Origin: Pseudodesulfovibrio aespoeensis Aspo-2
GTDB lineage: Bacteria > Desulfobacterota > Desulfovibrionia > Desulfovibrionales > Desulfovibrionaceae
Direction of reading: 5' to 3'
DNA: 64,000 bases
NCBI RefSeq assembly: GCF_000176915.2
Contig: NC_014844.1
Coordinates: 2,480,001 to 2,544,000, forward strand
Shown here: one piece after another, positions 33,362 to 42,171 of the stretch
Layout of the letters: each line of letters begins with the position of its first letter
How positions within the stretch are numbered: position 1 is the stretch's first letter
The notes under the pieces: generated by a model
What the model was told of the DNA's origin: nothing
The model's database searches: none
What the model saw: the letters and a program-made list of their open reading frames with translations, nothing else
Program-made: the position numbers and the translations under genes

Positions 33362-34222
33362 TTATGAGAGCAGTCTGATGAACTGTTCGATGTCCTTTGA
33401 TTCGGCCAATTCCTCGGCCACTTCCAAGACCTCTTCGCGCTCCATTTCCAGGTCCGGACACAGGGCATCAAGCCGGCTGTCGTAGCGGTCCTCCTCCTCT
33501 TCCACGGCGTGGGCCGCGCAGTCGGACACACAGATGACCGTGGCCTCGTTGGAGTGGCCGGGCGAAAGCTCCGGAGCGTGGTGCCAGTTGACCGGCTCCA
33601 CCAGGGTAGGCGGCAGATCCCAGGATTTGAGCACCAGGGCGCCGATCACGGCGTGGTCCAGCCCCCAGTACTCTTCCTCGGCCTCGGCGTCGAGCATGTC
33701 CTCGGCATCGGCCAGCTCGCGGATGCCCACCCAGTCTTCCGGGCGGCGCATGGCGATGATGAGCTTGCCGATGTCGTGCAGCAGCCCGGCGGTGAACAGG
33801 TTGTCCGGATTGCCGACCTCGGTGATGCGAGAGAGCTCCCTGGCGATCATGGCCACGAAAAACTGGTGCCGCCAGTACTCGCCCAGGTCGAACCCGTTGG
33901 GCATGGTTCGACCGCGCGTGAGTCCGTTGACGCCCAGGGTGAGCACGATGTTGCGGATCTCGGCCATGCCGAGCACGGCGGCGGCGCGGGACACGGACTG
34001 GACCTCGGCCTGAAGGCCGTAATAGGCCGAATTGGCGAGGCTGAGCACGCGGGTGGTCAATCCCTGGTCATTGCCCAGGGTCTTGCCCACCTCTTCGAGG
34101 GAGGCCAGGGACGAGGCCCCGGTCTGAAAAAAGAGCTTCCTGAACACCTCTGGTGAAAAGGGCAGGTCGTTGCGCATTTTGGGGAGTTCGCGCAAGAAAC
34201 TCTGAATCTTGTCCTGGTTCAT
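33362..34222 (-). CDS. HDOD-domain signalling protein
   Basis: 286 residues made of one HDOD domain: FRKLFFQTGASSLASLEEVGKTLGNDQGLTTRVLSLANSAYYGLQAEVQSVSRAAAVLGMAEIRNIVLTLGV, then a full HD pair in AGLLHDIGKL and later WGLDHAVIGALVL, so it retains more metal ligands than many HDOD proteins. An acidic tail ends the protein. HDOD proteins act in c-di-GMP, stress and motility signalling, usually without known enzymatic activity. ATG 34222 starts MNQDKIQSFL; the longer frame adds nothing conserved. It lies 15 bp upstream of recJ. Confidence 0.85.
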   Translation of the reverse strand: MNQDKIQSFLRELPKMRNDLPFSPEVFRKLFFQTGASSLASLEEVGKTLGNDQGLTTRVLSLANSAYYGLQAEVQSVSRAAAVLGMAEIRNIVLTLGVNGLTRGRTMPNGFDLGEYWRHQFFVAMIARELSRITEVGNPDNLFTAGLLHDIGKLIIAMRRPEDWVGIRELADAEDMLDAEAEEEYWGLDHAVIGALVLKSWDLPPTLVEPVNWHHAPELSPGHSNEATVICVSDCAAHAVEEEEDRYDSRLDALCPDLEMEREEVLEVAEELAESKDIEQFIRLLS

Positions 34223-34295
34223 GACAACTCCCTGCCCGCATCGTGTTTCGCGGCCCGTGCCGCCCATGGAATCCCGAACGACCGAAAACGCCGGG

Positions 34296-35282
34296 TCAGT
34301 CCAGAGTCAGGACCAGCGGAGCCCCAGGCTTGCCGCTGCCCGATTTGCCGTCACCCGATTTGCCGTTTTTCGACTCGCCGTTTTTCGACTCGCCCGTTCC
34401 CGGCTTGCCCGACCCCGGCTTGCCAGCGTCTGCCTGCCCCGCTTCGCGCACCGGCTCCGCTTCCGGCTGGCCGGATTCGGGACCCGGTCCGCCCTCGGCC
34501 TTGTCCACATGCCCCTCGCTCTTGAGAAAGGCCCAGAACATGCGGCTCTCCTTGAGGTCCGGATTGACCTCAAGGCTCTTGCGCAGGTATTTCTTGCACC
34601 CCTCAACGTCGCCCTTTTCATAGAAGCAGCGCGCGATGTTGTGGAACAGGTGCTCGTCGTCCGCCACCAGACCCTCGGCGCGCAGGTAGTATTGCAGGGC
34701 CTGTTCGTACATCTTGTTCTTGCGCATGTTGATGCCGAAATCGTTGAACAGGTGCTTGTGCTCCTCCTCAAAGGCCGCCTCGAGCCCGACGAGGCGCTCG
34801 AAGATGTCGTTGGCCTTCACCTGATCGCCCCGGTCGAGGTAGGTCAGGCCCAGGCCGAAGTTGGCGCGCACGTTCTCCTCGTCAATGGCCGTGGCCTGCT
34901 TGAACTCGAACTCGGCGCTGTAGGCCGCGCCGCGCTCGCGGTGCTTCTCGCCGCGCACCACGGCCTCGTCCATCTGCCTGATGGCCGGATACACGGTGGA
35001 GAGGTAGAATTCGGGCTCAGGATTGAATTTGGTCAGAAATTCGTCGCGCTCAAGGATGCGCTTGGGGCCGGAGGGGACATAGTTGCGGTTGAGAGGCTGC
35101 ACGCCAATGGTGCCGTCCTCCAGCTCCTCGCCACTCCAGTAGGTCTTCTGGATGGTGCGTCGCTGGCTGGTGCCGGTGCCGATCTTGGACACGGACTGGG
35201 TGGAGAAGACCCCCTTGATCTTCTCGGCGCCGTCTCTGACAACCCCCCGTCCGGGGTGCTCGGTGTCACTTCGCTCAGTCAT
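34296..35282 (-). CDS. TPR protein with low-complexity Gly/Lys/Ser tail
   Basis: 328 residues. The N-terminal third (TYWSGEELEDGTIGVQPLNRNYVPSG) has no recognised domain. Residues about 110-250 carry TPR motifs (ANFGLGLTYLDRGDQVKANDIFERLVG, EQALQYYLRAEGLVADDEHLFHNIARCFYEKGDVEGCKKYLRKSLEVNPD). The last about 60 residues are low complexity built from GKPGSG, ESKNG and GKSG repeats, mirrored by tandem DNA repeats at about 34335-34425. No signal peptide is visible. It lies between pyrF and the HDOD gene. TPR proteins of similar head sequence are common in Desulfovibrionales, but the role is unknown. Confidence 0.75.
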   Translation of the reverse strand: MTERSDTEHPGRGVVRDGAEKIKGVFSTQSVSKIGTGTSQRRTIQKTYWSGEELEDGTIGVQPLNRNYVPSGPKRILERDEFLTKFNPEPEFYLSTVYPAIRQMDEAVVRGEKHRERGAAYSAEFEFKQATAIDEENVRANFGLGLTYLDRGDQVKANDIFERLVGLEAAFEEEHKHLFNDFGINMRKNKMYEQALQYYLRAEGLVADDEHLFHNIARCFYEKGDVEGCKKYLRKSLEVNPDLKESRMFWAFLKSEGHVDKAEGGPGPESGQPEAEPVREAGQADAGKPGSGKPGTGESKNGESKNGKSGDGKSGSGKPGAPLVLTLD

Positions 35283-35296
35283 CCGCTCCCCCCTGG

Positions 35297-36022
35297 TCAG
35301 GCTGATCGAATCTCCTCGACAATGACGAGTGCAGCGTCCGCCGGGGACGCGGCCCCGGTGATGGGCCTGCCCACCACGAGATAGTCGGAGCCGGACCGGA
35401 CAGCCTGGGCCGGGGTGACCACCCGACGCTGGTCATCCCCCCCTGCCGAGGCAGGCCGGATGCCCGGGGTCAGGCAGATGAACCGCCCCCCACAGGCCTT
35501 CTTGACCGCCTCGACCTCAAGCCCGGAACAGACCACTCCATTTACGCCATATTGCTTGGCTTTCACAGCCAGGTCAAGGACCATTTCCGAGGGTGGCGGC
35601 GCGCACTCAAGGGGCAGATCGCCCGCGGCCATGCTGGTGAGCATGGTCACAGCCAGGAGCAGCGGCGGCTCCTGGTCGGCGCGCGTCCCTTTGGCGAACC
35701 CCTCTGCACACCCCTCTGCGCACCCCTCCAGGGCCGCGCGGGCCATGCGCTCGCCGCCCAGGGCGTGGATGTTGACCATGTCCACCCCCAGCCGCGCGGC
35801 GGAGCGGGTCGCGCCCCGGACCGTGTTGGGGATGTCGAAGAATTTCATGTCCAGAAAGACCCGAAATCCGAGATCCTTCAGGCCCGTGACCACTGCCGGA
35901 CCTTCAGCCGTGAACAGCTCAAGCCCCACCTTGACCCACGGCACCGCGCCGCGCAGGGAGCGGGCCATGGTCAGGGCGGACGCACCGTCCGGATAATCAA
36001 GGGCGACCACCAGTTCAGCCAT
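35297..36022 (-). CDS. pyrF: Orotidine 5'-phosphate decarboxylase
   Basis: Converts OMP to UMP. The 241-residue protein begins [22 protein letters not shown] and carries the catalytic lysine/aspartate motif [13 protein letters not shown], followed by [11 protein letters not shown] and [19 protein letters not shown] with [10 protein letters not shown]. An unusual insert [14 protein letters not shown], made from short tandem DNA repeats, sits after the [12 protein letters not shown] helix. The ATG overlaps the last 8 bases of gmk, so the two nucleotide genes are translationally coupled. Confidence 0.95.
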   Translation of the reverse strand: MAELVVALDYPDGASALTMARSLRGAVPWVKVGLELFTAEGPAVVTGLKDLGFRVFLDMKFFDIPNTVRGATRSAARLGVDMVNIHALGGERMARAALEGCAEGCAEGFAKGTRADQEPPLLLAVTMLTSMAAGDLPLECAPPPSEMVLDLAVKAKQYGVNGVVCSGLEVEAVKKACGGRFICLTPGIRPASAGGDDQRRVVTPAQAVRSGSDYLVVGRPITGAASPADAALVIVEEIRSA

Positions 36023-36656
36023 CGCTCCCCCAGGTGTCGAGGATGGAGTCGAGCATGCCGGGCCGCAGCACGGGCTTGCACCGCCCGGCCAGATACACGG
36101 CCCGCAGTTCCTCATAGGCCGTGTCCAGGTCGTCGTTGACCACCCAGTAGTCGAAGAAGTCGGCCTGCCGCATCTCGCCCGTCGCATTGGTCAATCTGCG
36201 GGCGATGGATTCCCCGGAATCGGTGCCGCGCCGGGTCAGCCTGCGCACCAGCTCGGCGCGCGAGGGCGGCAGCAGGAAGACGAAAGTGCCCTTGTAGAAG
36301 GTCTTGCGCAGCTGCTTGGCCCCCTGCACGTCGATGTCGAAAAGCACGTCGCGGCCCTGGTCCAGCATCGCCTCCACCGGCGCGGTGGCCGTGCCGTAGA
36401 AGTTGCCATGGACCTCGGCCCATTCGCAAAACTCGCCCCGCTCCCGCATTTCCATAAAAACGTCACGGGTGACGAAATGGTATTCCCGCCCGTCCTGCTC
36501 CTGCCCCCTGGGGGCGCGGGTGGTGTAGGAGACGGAAAAACCGAAGTCTGGATACTCCCGCCTGAGCATCTCGATGAGCGTGCTCTTGCCCGTGCCGCTC
36601 GGCGCGCAGACCACCAGGATCTGCCCCAGGCGGATGTTGTGATGGTCACTGCCCAC
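36015..36656 (-). CDS. gmk: Guanylate kinase
   Basis: Phosphorylates GMP to GDP with ATP. The 213-residue protein has the P-loop [17 protein letters not shown], the GMP-binding [22 protein letters not shown], the lid-region [10 protein letters not shown] and [21 protein letters not shown]. It starts right after the remA-like gene (stop at 36657) and overlaps pyrF. The order yicC-remA-gmk is widely conserved in bacteria. Confidence 0.96.
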   Translation of the reverse strand: MGSDHHNIRLGQILVVCAPSGTGKSTLIEMLRREYPDFGFSVSYTTRAPRGQEQDGREYHFVTRDVFMEMRERGEFCEWAEVHGNFYGTATAPVEAMLDQGRDVLFDIDVQGAKQLRKTFYKGTFVFLLPPSRAELVRRLTRRGTDSGESIARRLTNATGEMRQADFFDYWVVNDDLDTAYEELRAVYLAGRCKPVLRPGMLDSILDTWGSDG

Positions 36657-36911
36657 CTATTCCCCCTCTTCGGCGCTGAAACGCTGGCCCACGGTCTCGG
36701 CCTGGATGGCCGAGAGGATGACGTGGTTGGAATCAGTGACGATGATGGCGCGCGTCTTGCGGCCCTGGGTGGCGTCGATGAGCCGCCCCTCCTGGCGCGC
36801 GTCCTCGCGCAGGCGGCGCATGGGCGCGCTGGTGGGGTTGACGATGGAGACCACGCGGCTCAAAACCACGAAGTTGCCAAAGCCCACGTTGAGCAATCCC
36901 TGTTTCTGCAT
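36657..36911 (-). CDS. RemA/DUF370-family DNA-binding regulator
   Basis: 84 residues: [73 protein letters not shown], typical of DUF370. Bacillus RemA is a ring-forming DNA-binding activator of matrix genes; in proteobacteria the protein is uncharacterised but nearly always sits with yicC and gmk, as here. The 64-bp gap to yicC has no visible feature. Confidence 0.92.
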   Translation of the reverse strand: MQKQGLLNVGFGNFVVLSRVVSIVNPTSAPMRRLREDARQEGRLIDATQGRKTRAIIVTDSNHVILSAIQAETVGQRFSAEEGE

Positions 36912-36975
36912 AAATACCTACAACTAGTTGAGTCGATTGAGCTGTTTCACTGTCTGACGAGCCAAGCCGGGCGCG

Positions 36976-37857
36976 CTATTCAATGTTCTGCACCTGCTCG
37001 CGGCACCGCTCAAGCTCGGCCTTGAAATCCACCACCAACCGGCTGACCTCCACGTCCTGGGCCTTGTTGCCGCAGGTGTTGATCTCGCGGAAGGTCTCCT
37101 GGATGAGGAAATCGAGCTTCTTGCCCACGTCGCTGCCCGTGCGCAGGGTCTCGCCGATGCGCTGAAGATGAGCGTCGAGCCGGGTCAGCTCCTCGGAGAC
37201 ATCGAGCTTGTCCGTCAGGTAGGCCACCTCCTGGAGCATGCGGTCCTCGGAGAACTCCGCCCCGGCAGAGGCGAGCATGTCGGTGATGCGCTGGCGCAGG
37301 CTGGCCTTCTTCTCTTCCAGAATGCCCGGAACGCGCACGGCCACGGCACGGGTCAACCCGCCCAGGGTCTCGAACCGGGCCAACAGGTCGGCCACCATGG
37401 CCCCACCCTCCACGGTGCGCGAGTGCATCCAGTCCAAAAGCGCGCCCTCAAGCCCGCGTGTCAGGCTCTCGGCCAGACCGGGATCAGGCTCGCTGCCCGA
37501 GTCGCGCCACAGGGACGACATGGACAGGACGCGGTTGTAATCCGGCTCGAACACGCGCCCTTCGCTCTGGGCCAATTTCTCCATCTGGCGGAACATGGCC
37601 CTGGCCATGGTCTCGTTGAAGGTCACGCCGAGCACCCCGGCGTCCATGACCTCCAGGTTGAGGGAGACATCCACCCGGCCCCGCGAGGCATGGGCGCGGA
37701 CGACCTTTTCCCAGCCGTTCTCCAGGCCACGCAAAAAGCCGGGCAGCCGCCACTTCACGTCGAGAAAACGGCCATTGACGCTCTTGATCTCCCAGACGTG
37801 GGTCCAGGCGTCCTCAGTGGTCTCGAACCGGCCAAAACCGGTCATGCTGACAGGCAT
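36976..37857 (-). CDS. yicC: YicC-family endoribonuclease
   Basis: 293 residues: MPVSMTGFGRFE start, WEIKSVNGRFLDVKWRLPGFLRGLE, VDVSLNLEV, and the C-terminal DUF1732 block VAYLTDKLDVSEELTRLDAHLQRIGETL, DVGKKLDFLIQETFREINTCGNKAQD. E. coli YicC is an RNase affecting small RNA turnover; activity here is inferred. It is 4 bp after the DUF4416 gene. Confidence 0.93.
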   Translation of the reverse strand: MPVSMTGFGRFETTEDAWTHVWEIKSVNGRFLDVKWRLPGFLRGLENGWEKVVRAHASRGRVDVSLNLEVMDAGVLGVTFNETMARAMFRQMEKLAQSEGRVFEPDYNRVLSMSSLWRDSGSEPDPGLAESLTRGLEGALLDWMHSRTVEGGAMVADLLARFETLGGLTRAVAVRVPGILEEKKASLRQRITDMLASAGAEFSEDRMLQEVAYLTDKLDVSEELTRLDAHLQRIGETLRTGSDVGKKLDFLIQETFREINTCGNKAQDVEVSRLVVDFKAELERCREQVQNIE

Positions 37858-37861
37858 ATTG

Positions 37862-38398
37862 TCAATCCTTTTGGTTATTGAGCTTGGTTTTATACAACTG
37901 ACGCAACTTTGTCAGCCGCGATTTCATGTCCTCGCCCGCGTAGTCCGGAAAGGTCCAGGGGAAATCCACCCACCCCCGGCGCTGCCAGATGAGCGTCAGG
38001 TCCGCCCAGATGCCGCTGCCAAGGTAAATGCGGTGGGAAAAATTCTTGCCCGTGGCCAGCACCAGCCGCTCCAGGGTGAGGAATCCGGGATCAAGGTTGA
38101 ACAGCCGCCCCCTTTGCCCGGCATGGGCGGTCTCAAGGGCATTGGTCAACAGCTTGATCCCGGCCAGCTCGTCCAGGGGACGCAGGGCGTCAAAGGCGAG
38201 CAGCCGCCGGACGATGGGCGTGCCGAGCTCCTTGTCGTAGTATCCGGTCTGGTCAAAGGGGAACAGGTCCGAGACATGCCCAGCCGGGCCGAAGCGCGCC
38301 TCCAGCTCATGGAGCAGGCCGGGCCAGACATCGTCCCACCGTGCGCTCAGGATGGAGAGGACCAGGAGTCCGGGCAGCGGGGTCTTCGGCGTGCTCAC
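37862..38398 (-). CDS. DUF4416-family protein
   Basis: 178 residues beginning VSTPKTPLPGLLVLSILSARWDD, then FGPAGHVSDLFPFDQTGYYDKELGTPIVRRLLAFD, FNLDPGFLTLERLVLATGKNFSHRIYLGSGIWADLTLIWQ and a tail WTFPDYAGEDMKSRLTKLR. This matches DUF4416, a family of unknown function found mainly in deltaproteobacteria and other anaerobes. The GTG at 38398 has AGGAG 8 bases upstream and overlaps the mtaB stop region. Its placement between mtaB and yicC suggests RNA-related co-expression, which is only inference. Confidence 0.82.
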   Translation of the reverse strand: MSTPKTPLPGLLVLSILSARWDDVWPGLLHELEARFGPAGHVSDLFPFDQTGYYDKELGTPIVRRLLAFDALRPLDELAGIKLLTNALETAHAGQRGRLFNLDPGFLTLERLVLATGKNFSHRIYLGSGIWADLTLIWQRRGWVDFPWTFPDYAGEDMKSRLTKLRQLYKTKLNNQKD

Positions 38399-39738
38399 GA
38401 CGCATTCTCCTGCGGATCGGTCATGGACGCGGCCAGGGGCTCGGCCACGATGACGCCCCGGTCCAGGCCCACGGGCCGGGCACTGACCAGGGAGCGCGGA
38501 CCGGCCCCGTCGGGCAGCCGGGTCAACCGACACCCGGCGTAGAACTCGCTCACCCCGCGCCCCAGTTGGTCCTGCACCAGCACGTCGAGGCAGGGACGCC
38601 CCAGGAGCCGCTCGCCAAAGGCCCGCTTGCGGCGACTGACCAGGGCGCGCAGCCGGGTGGCCCGCTCCTTGCGCACGGGCACGGCCACCTGCCCGGCCAT
38701 GGTCGCGGCTGCCGTGCCGGGCCGCTCGGAATAGGGAAAGACATGGGCATAGGTAAGGGGCAGGACGCGACACAGAGTCAGGGTGTTCTCGAACCCGGCC
38801 TCGTCCTCGCCGGGAAATCCGGTGATGAGATCGGCCCCAAGCCCGATCACGGGCCAGGCCTCGCCCAGCCGAATGAGAAAATCCACCGCGCCCTGCGGGT
38901 CGTAGTGGCCGCGCCCCATGGCTCGGAGCACATCCGGGTCGCCGCTTTGCAGCGAGAGGTGCAGCTGTGGACAGACCATGGACGACCCGGCCAGGGTGTC
39001 CAGCGCCTTGTGGTCAAGCTGGCCCGGCTCCACGGACGACACGCGCAGCCGCGCCCGCCCGGCCCAGCGGGGCGCAAGCTCCCTGTCCAGCCGGGCCAGG
39101 AGATCCCAGAAATCCGTGCGGTCCTGCAACCCCCGGCCATAGTGGCGCAGGTTGATGCCGCTGATGACCAGCTCGCGGAACCCGCTGTCGAGCAGGCGCA
39201 CTGCCTCGGCCACCACCGCGTCCACCGGGCGGCTGACCGACGGTCCGCGCGTCTGCGGGACGATGCAGTAGGTGCAGTGATGCGAGCAGCCGTCCTGGAC
39301 CTTGACCACAGCCCGCGCCCTGGAGTAGCCGGTGATGGAAAATGGTGCAAACCCGCCCAGCGCCCCGGCCTCGCCATCCAACACAGCAGGAGAAACAGGC
39401 GGCGCGGCAGGCCCGGCCAGGAGCGCGCCCTTGTCCGCCTGGGGCACCACCCGGACCACGCCGGGCAGCCCGGCCAGCTCGTCGGCCATGACCTGGGCGG
39501 CGCAGCCGGTGACGATGATCCCGGCTGTGGGACTGGCCCGGTGCAGACTGCGCACGGTCTGGCGCAGGTCGGCCACGGCATTGGCCGTGACAGCGCAGGA
39601 GTTGATCAGGATGAGGTCCGCCTCTTGGGGCGCACCGGTCTCAAACGCCTGCCCGTGGCCGGTCCATGCCTCGGCGATGGACCGGGTCTCGTACTGGTTT
39701 ATCTTGCACCCCAGGGTGGCGGTGTAAAAGCGAATCAT
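38395..39738 (-). CDS. mtaB: tRNA t6A37 methylthiotransferase MtaB-type
   Basis: Radical-SAM methylthiotransferase, 447 residues. The N-terminal UPF0004 domain starts FYTATLGCKINQYETR and has INSCAVTANA and TGCAAQV (auxiliary-cluster cysteines); the radical-SAM triad is QDGCSHHCTYCIVPQTRGPS; a TRAM-like tail follows. TLGCKINQYE and the short tail favour MtaB over MiaB, so the product would be ms2t6A. The TsaC-type gene for t6A formation lies elsewhere in the window. It leads the minus-strand run to recJ. Confidence 0.9.
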   Translation of the reverse strand: MIRFYTATLGCKINQYETRSIAEAWTGHGQAFETGAPQEADLILINSCAVTANAVADLRQTVRSLHRASPTAGIIVTGCAAQVMADELAGLPGVVRVVPQADKGALLAGPAAPPVSPAVLDGEAGALGGFAPFSITGYSRARAVVKVQDGCSHHCTYCIVPQTRGPSVSRPVDAVVAEAVRLLDSGFRELVISGINLRHYGRGLQDRTDFWDLLARLDRELAPRWAGRARLRVSSVEPGQLDHKALDTLAGSSMVCPQLHLSLQSGDPDVLRAMGRGHYDPQGAVDFLIRLGEAWPVIGLGADLITGFPGEDEAGFENTLTLCRVLPLTYAHVFPYSERPGTAAATMAGQVAVPVRKERATRLRALVSRRKRAFGERLLGRPCLDVLVQDQLGRGVSEFYAGCRLTRLPDGAGPRSLVSARPVGLDRGVIVAEPLAASMTDPQENAS

Positions 39739-39795
39739 GTACTATCGGCCTGCTGCGATGATGAACAACCATACACTCTCAAGAAAAGCGAACCC

Positions 39796-40314
39796 ATGAG
39801 ACACACCCTGCCGACCTGCGTCCTTGTCCTGGCCCTGGCCGCATCCCTGTTTGTCCCGCTGGCCGGATGCGGCATGCCCCAGCCCAAGATGGCGGGCAAC
39901 CTGTCCATGACTCTCAAGGACTATGAACAGGCCGTTGTCGAATATCAGAAGGCCCTCAAGGACGACCCGGACTCTGCCCGGCTGCTGACCGGCCTGGGCC
40001 GTGCGTACTACAATCTCGGCGAATACGCCAAGGCCGAGGAGGCGTTCCGCCACGCCGCCGAGGTGGAGGACTACCCCAGCGCGGTCTTCTACACCGGCCT
40101 GTGCCAGATCGCCAGGGGCGACCGACAGGGCGGTTTCGACACCCTGACCCGGTTCCGCTATTCGGGCAAGGTCCAGGTGACCAACTCGGTGCACGACATG
40201 GCCGAGCGGCTGGCCGCCACGCCCGACCTGACCGACGAAGCCATCACCAGGGCCATGTTCCGGGCCTGGGACGAGGGCATGGAGCGCGAGCGGGACATGA
40301 GCCGATCCGGCTAG
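39796..40314 (+). CDS. TPR lipoprotein
   Basis: 172 residues with a lipoprotein signal (basic MRHTLPT, hydrophobic core, lipobox LAGC at about residue 25), so it is likely membrane anchored in the envelope. Two TPR units follow (KDYEQAVVEYQKALKDDPDSARLLTGLGRAYYNLGEYAKAEEAFRHA). The C-terminal part (AVFYTGLCQIARGDRQGGFDTLTRFRYSGKVQVTNSV) is recognisably related to the next gene product, indicating an old tandem duplication. It diverges from mtaB. Confidence 0.82.
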   Translation: MRHTLPTCVLVLALAASLFVPLAGCGMPQPKMAGNLSMTLKDYEQAVVEYQKALKDDPDSARLLTGLGRAYYNLGEYAKAEEAFRHAAEVEDYPSAVFYTGLCQIARGDRQGGFDTLTRFRYSGKVQVTNSVHDMAERLAATPDLTDEAITRAMFRAWDEGMERERDMSRSG

Positions 40315-40359
40315 CCCCCGCCCGTGCGACTAAAGCATTTGCCAACAAGGGTCAATGCC

Positions 40360-40860
40360 ATGAAACAGACGCTACCATTCCTCCTCGCCGCGCTGGCCTT
40401 GCTGACCGGCTGCCTCAGCTACGGCTCAGTGGGCGTGGGCTCCACCTCGGGCGTGGGCGTGGCCTTCAGCAGCCACGGCGACTTCCTGTACAGCGGGCCG
40501 GATGCGGCCTACCGCAGCAACCGCGAAGGGCTGCGCGCCTTTCTCGACCAGGACTACGCCACGGCCCGCACGCACTTTGACGCGACCCTGGATGCGTATC
40601 CCGGCAACCCGGACGCCGTGTTCTACCTCGGCCTGACGCTGCAATTCCTGGACGAACGCGAGCAGGGATTCGCCGTACTCGCCACCTTTCGCGACCCGCT
40701 GAACACGCGCGTCACCCAGGAGGTGCAATGGTGGACAACCTATTGCCGCAAGAAGCCGGAGATGACGCCGGACGACATCCGCCGGACCCTGGTCAACGCC
40801 AGGGGCGAAGGATTCCAGCGCGAACGCGAGGAGAGATGGGAAGACCGCTGGGGCATCTGA
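40360..40860 (+). CDS. Lipoprotein related to the preceding TPR lipoprotein
   Basis: 166 residues with signal KQTLPFLLAALALLTGC (lipobox LTGC), a Gly/Ser/Val-rich stretch after the cysteine (SVGVGSTSGVGVAFSS) and one TPR-like unit (LDQDYATARTHFDATLDAYPGNPDAVFYLGLTLQFLDEREQGFAVLATFRDPLNTRVTQEV). AVFYxGL, QGF, TFR and the RERE tail match the upstream lipoprotein, so the two are paralogues 45 bp apart and probably co-transcribed. Function unknown. Confidence 0.82.
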   Translation: MKQTLPFLLAALALLTGCLSYGSVGVGSTSGVGVAFSSHGDFLYSGPDAAYRSNREGLRAFLDQDYATARTHFDATLDAYPGNPDAVFYLGLTLQFLDEREQGFAVLATFRDPLNTRVTQEVQWWTTYCRKKPEMTPDDIRRTLVNARGEGFQREREERWEDRWGI

Positions 40861-40888
40861 GCCCGGACCTGCTCACCCCTTCTCCCAT

Positions 40889-41938
40889 TCAAGGGCGCTC
40901 CAGGGCATGCTCGATGACCCCGCCGCCCAGGACCGCCCCTGCCTCGTCGTACACCGCCGCCACCTGACCGGGGGCCGGGCGGGTGTGCTCCTCGATGAAA
41001 TGGAAGACCAGCCTGGAGCCGTCCACGGCGAACCGGGCAGGCCGCGCCCGCTGGCGATAGCGGGTCTGGAGCATGACCACCTCGGGCCAGCCAGCCGGGT
41101 CGGTCATGAAGTTGACCTGCCAGGCCACGCAGCCAGGAGCGTGGAGCGAGGGTTTGGGCCCCACGATCAGGGTGTTGTCGGCCACGCGCTTGTCCAGAAC
41201 ATAGAGCGGCTCGGTCCAGGCGATGCCAAGGCCGCGCCGCTGGCCCTGGGTGTGCCGCCACAACCCCTTGTGCCTGCCGATCACCGTGCCGTCCTCAAGC
41301 CGGATGGGACCGGTGCCGGGCATGTTCCCGCGCCGGGTCAGGAACGTCTGGTAGTCGTCGCCCGGCACGAAGCATATCTCCTGGCTCTCGCCCGGCAGGG
41401 GCGGCGTCAGGCCGAGACCGGCCAGGGTCTCCGGCACGTCCCGCTTGCAGATGTCGCCCAGAGGAAAATGGGCCCGGCGCAGGGTCTCGATGGGCACCAG
41501 GGAAAGAAAATAGCTCTGGTCCTTGTCTGGATCGCCCCCGCGCGTGAGCAGAAGACCGGACGGGCCGCGCTCCTCAAGGCGCGCGTAGTGGCCGGTGGCC
41601 AAGGCGTCCGCGCCCAGGGAGAGCGCAAACCGGAAGAGCGCGCCGAACTTCATGCGCGGGTTGCAGACCGCGCACGGATTGGGCGTACGCCCCTGACGGT
41701 AGGCATCGGCAAAAGGCGCGACCACCTCGCGCTCGAACTCGCGGCGCAGATCCGCCACATGCAACGGCACGCCGAGCCGGGCGCACGCCTCGGCCAGCCC
41801 GGCAATCGCCTTGTCCGAATCCGGGCCGGACGGCAGGAACCGGCCATGCACGGCCAGCACCTCATGCCCGCCCGCCCGCATCAGGGCCAGGGCGAGCAGG
41901 CTGTCCATGCCCCCGCTCACGGCTACGGCTGTCTTCAT
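40889..41938 (-). CDS. mnmA: tRNA-specific 2-thiouridylase
   Basis: Adenylates and thiolates U34 of Lys, Glu and Gln tRNAs. The 349-residue protein has the PP-loop AVAVSGGMDSLLALALM, first catalytic cysteine in NPCAVCNPRMKFG, DKDQSYFLSLVP, second catalytic cysteine in ESQEICFVPGDDYQTFL, and RHTQGQRRGLGIAW. ATG 41938 starts MKTAVAVSGG; longer upstream frames are not conserved. The 233-bp gap to the next gene contains small hairpins only. Confidence 0.95.
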   Translation of the reverse strand: MKTAVAVSGGMDSLLALALMRAGGHEVLAVHGRFLPSGPDSDKAIAGLAEACARLGVPLHVADLRREFEREVVAPFADAYRQGRTPNPCAVCNPRMKFGALFRFALSLGADALATGHYARLEERGPSGLLLTRGGDPDKDQSYFLSLVPIETLRRAHFPLGDICKRDVPETLAGLGLTPPLPGESQEICFVPGDDYQTFLTRRGNMPGTGPIRLEDGTVIGRHKGLWRHTQGQRRGLGIAWTEPLYVLDKRVADNTLIVGPKPSLHAPGCVAWQVNFMTDPAGWPEVVMLQTRYRQRARPARFAVDGSRLVFHFIEEHTRPAPGQVAAVYDEAGAVLGGGVIEHALERP

Positions 41939-42171
41939 GCTGTGTCCATGGGTTGAATCCGGGCGCATGGGGAACATCCCGCGCCGACCGCACACATCCT
42001 AAGGAACCGCGCGCGGTTTGCAAGCCTTTAAAAACACCCTCCCCCGGACGGGAAAGACTCTCGCAATCACCGCGCGGATAGGCTATCCCAGTCAAAGCCC
42101 CCCTTCGGGATGCCCTGCGTCGGCAGCCCGCTTTGGGAAACGGGCGGAATCTCGACCCAAAAGGACAAAAA

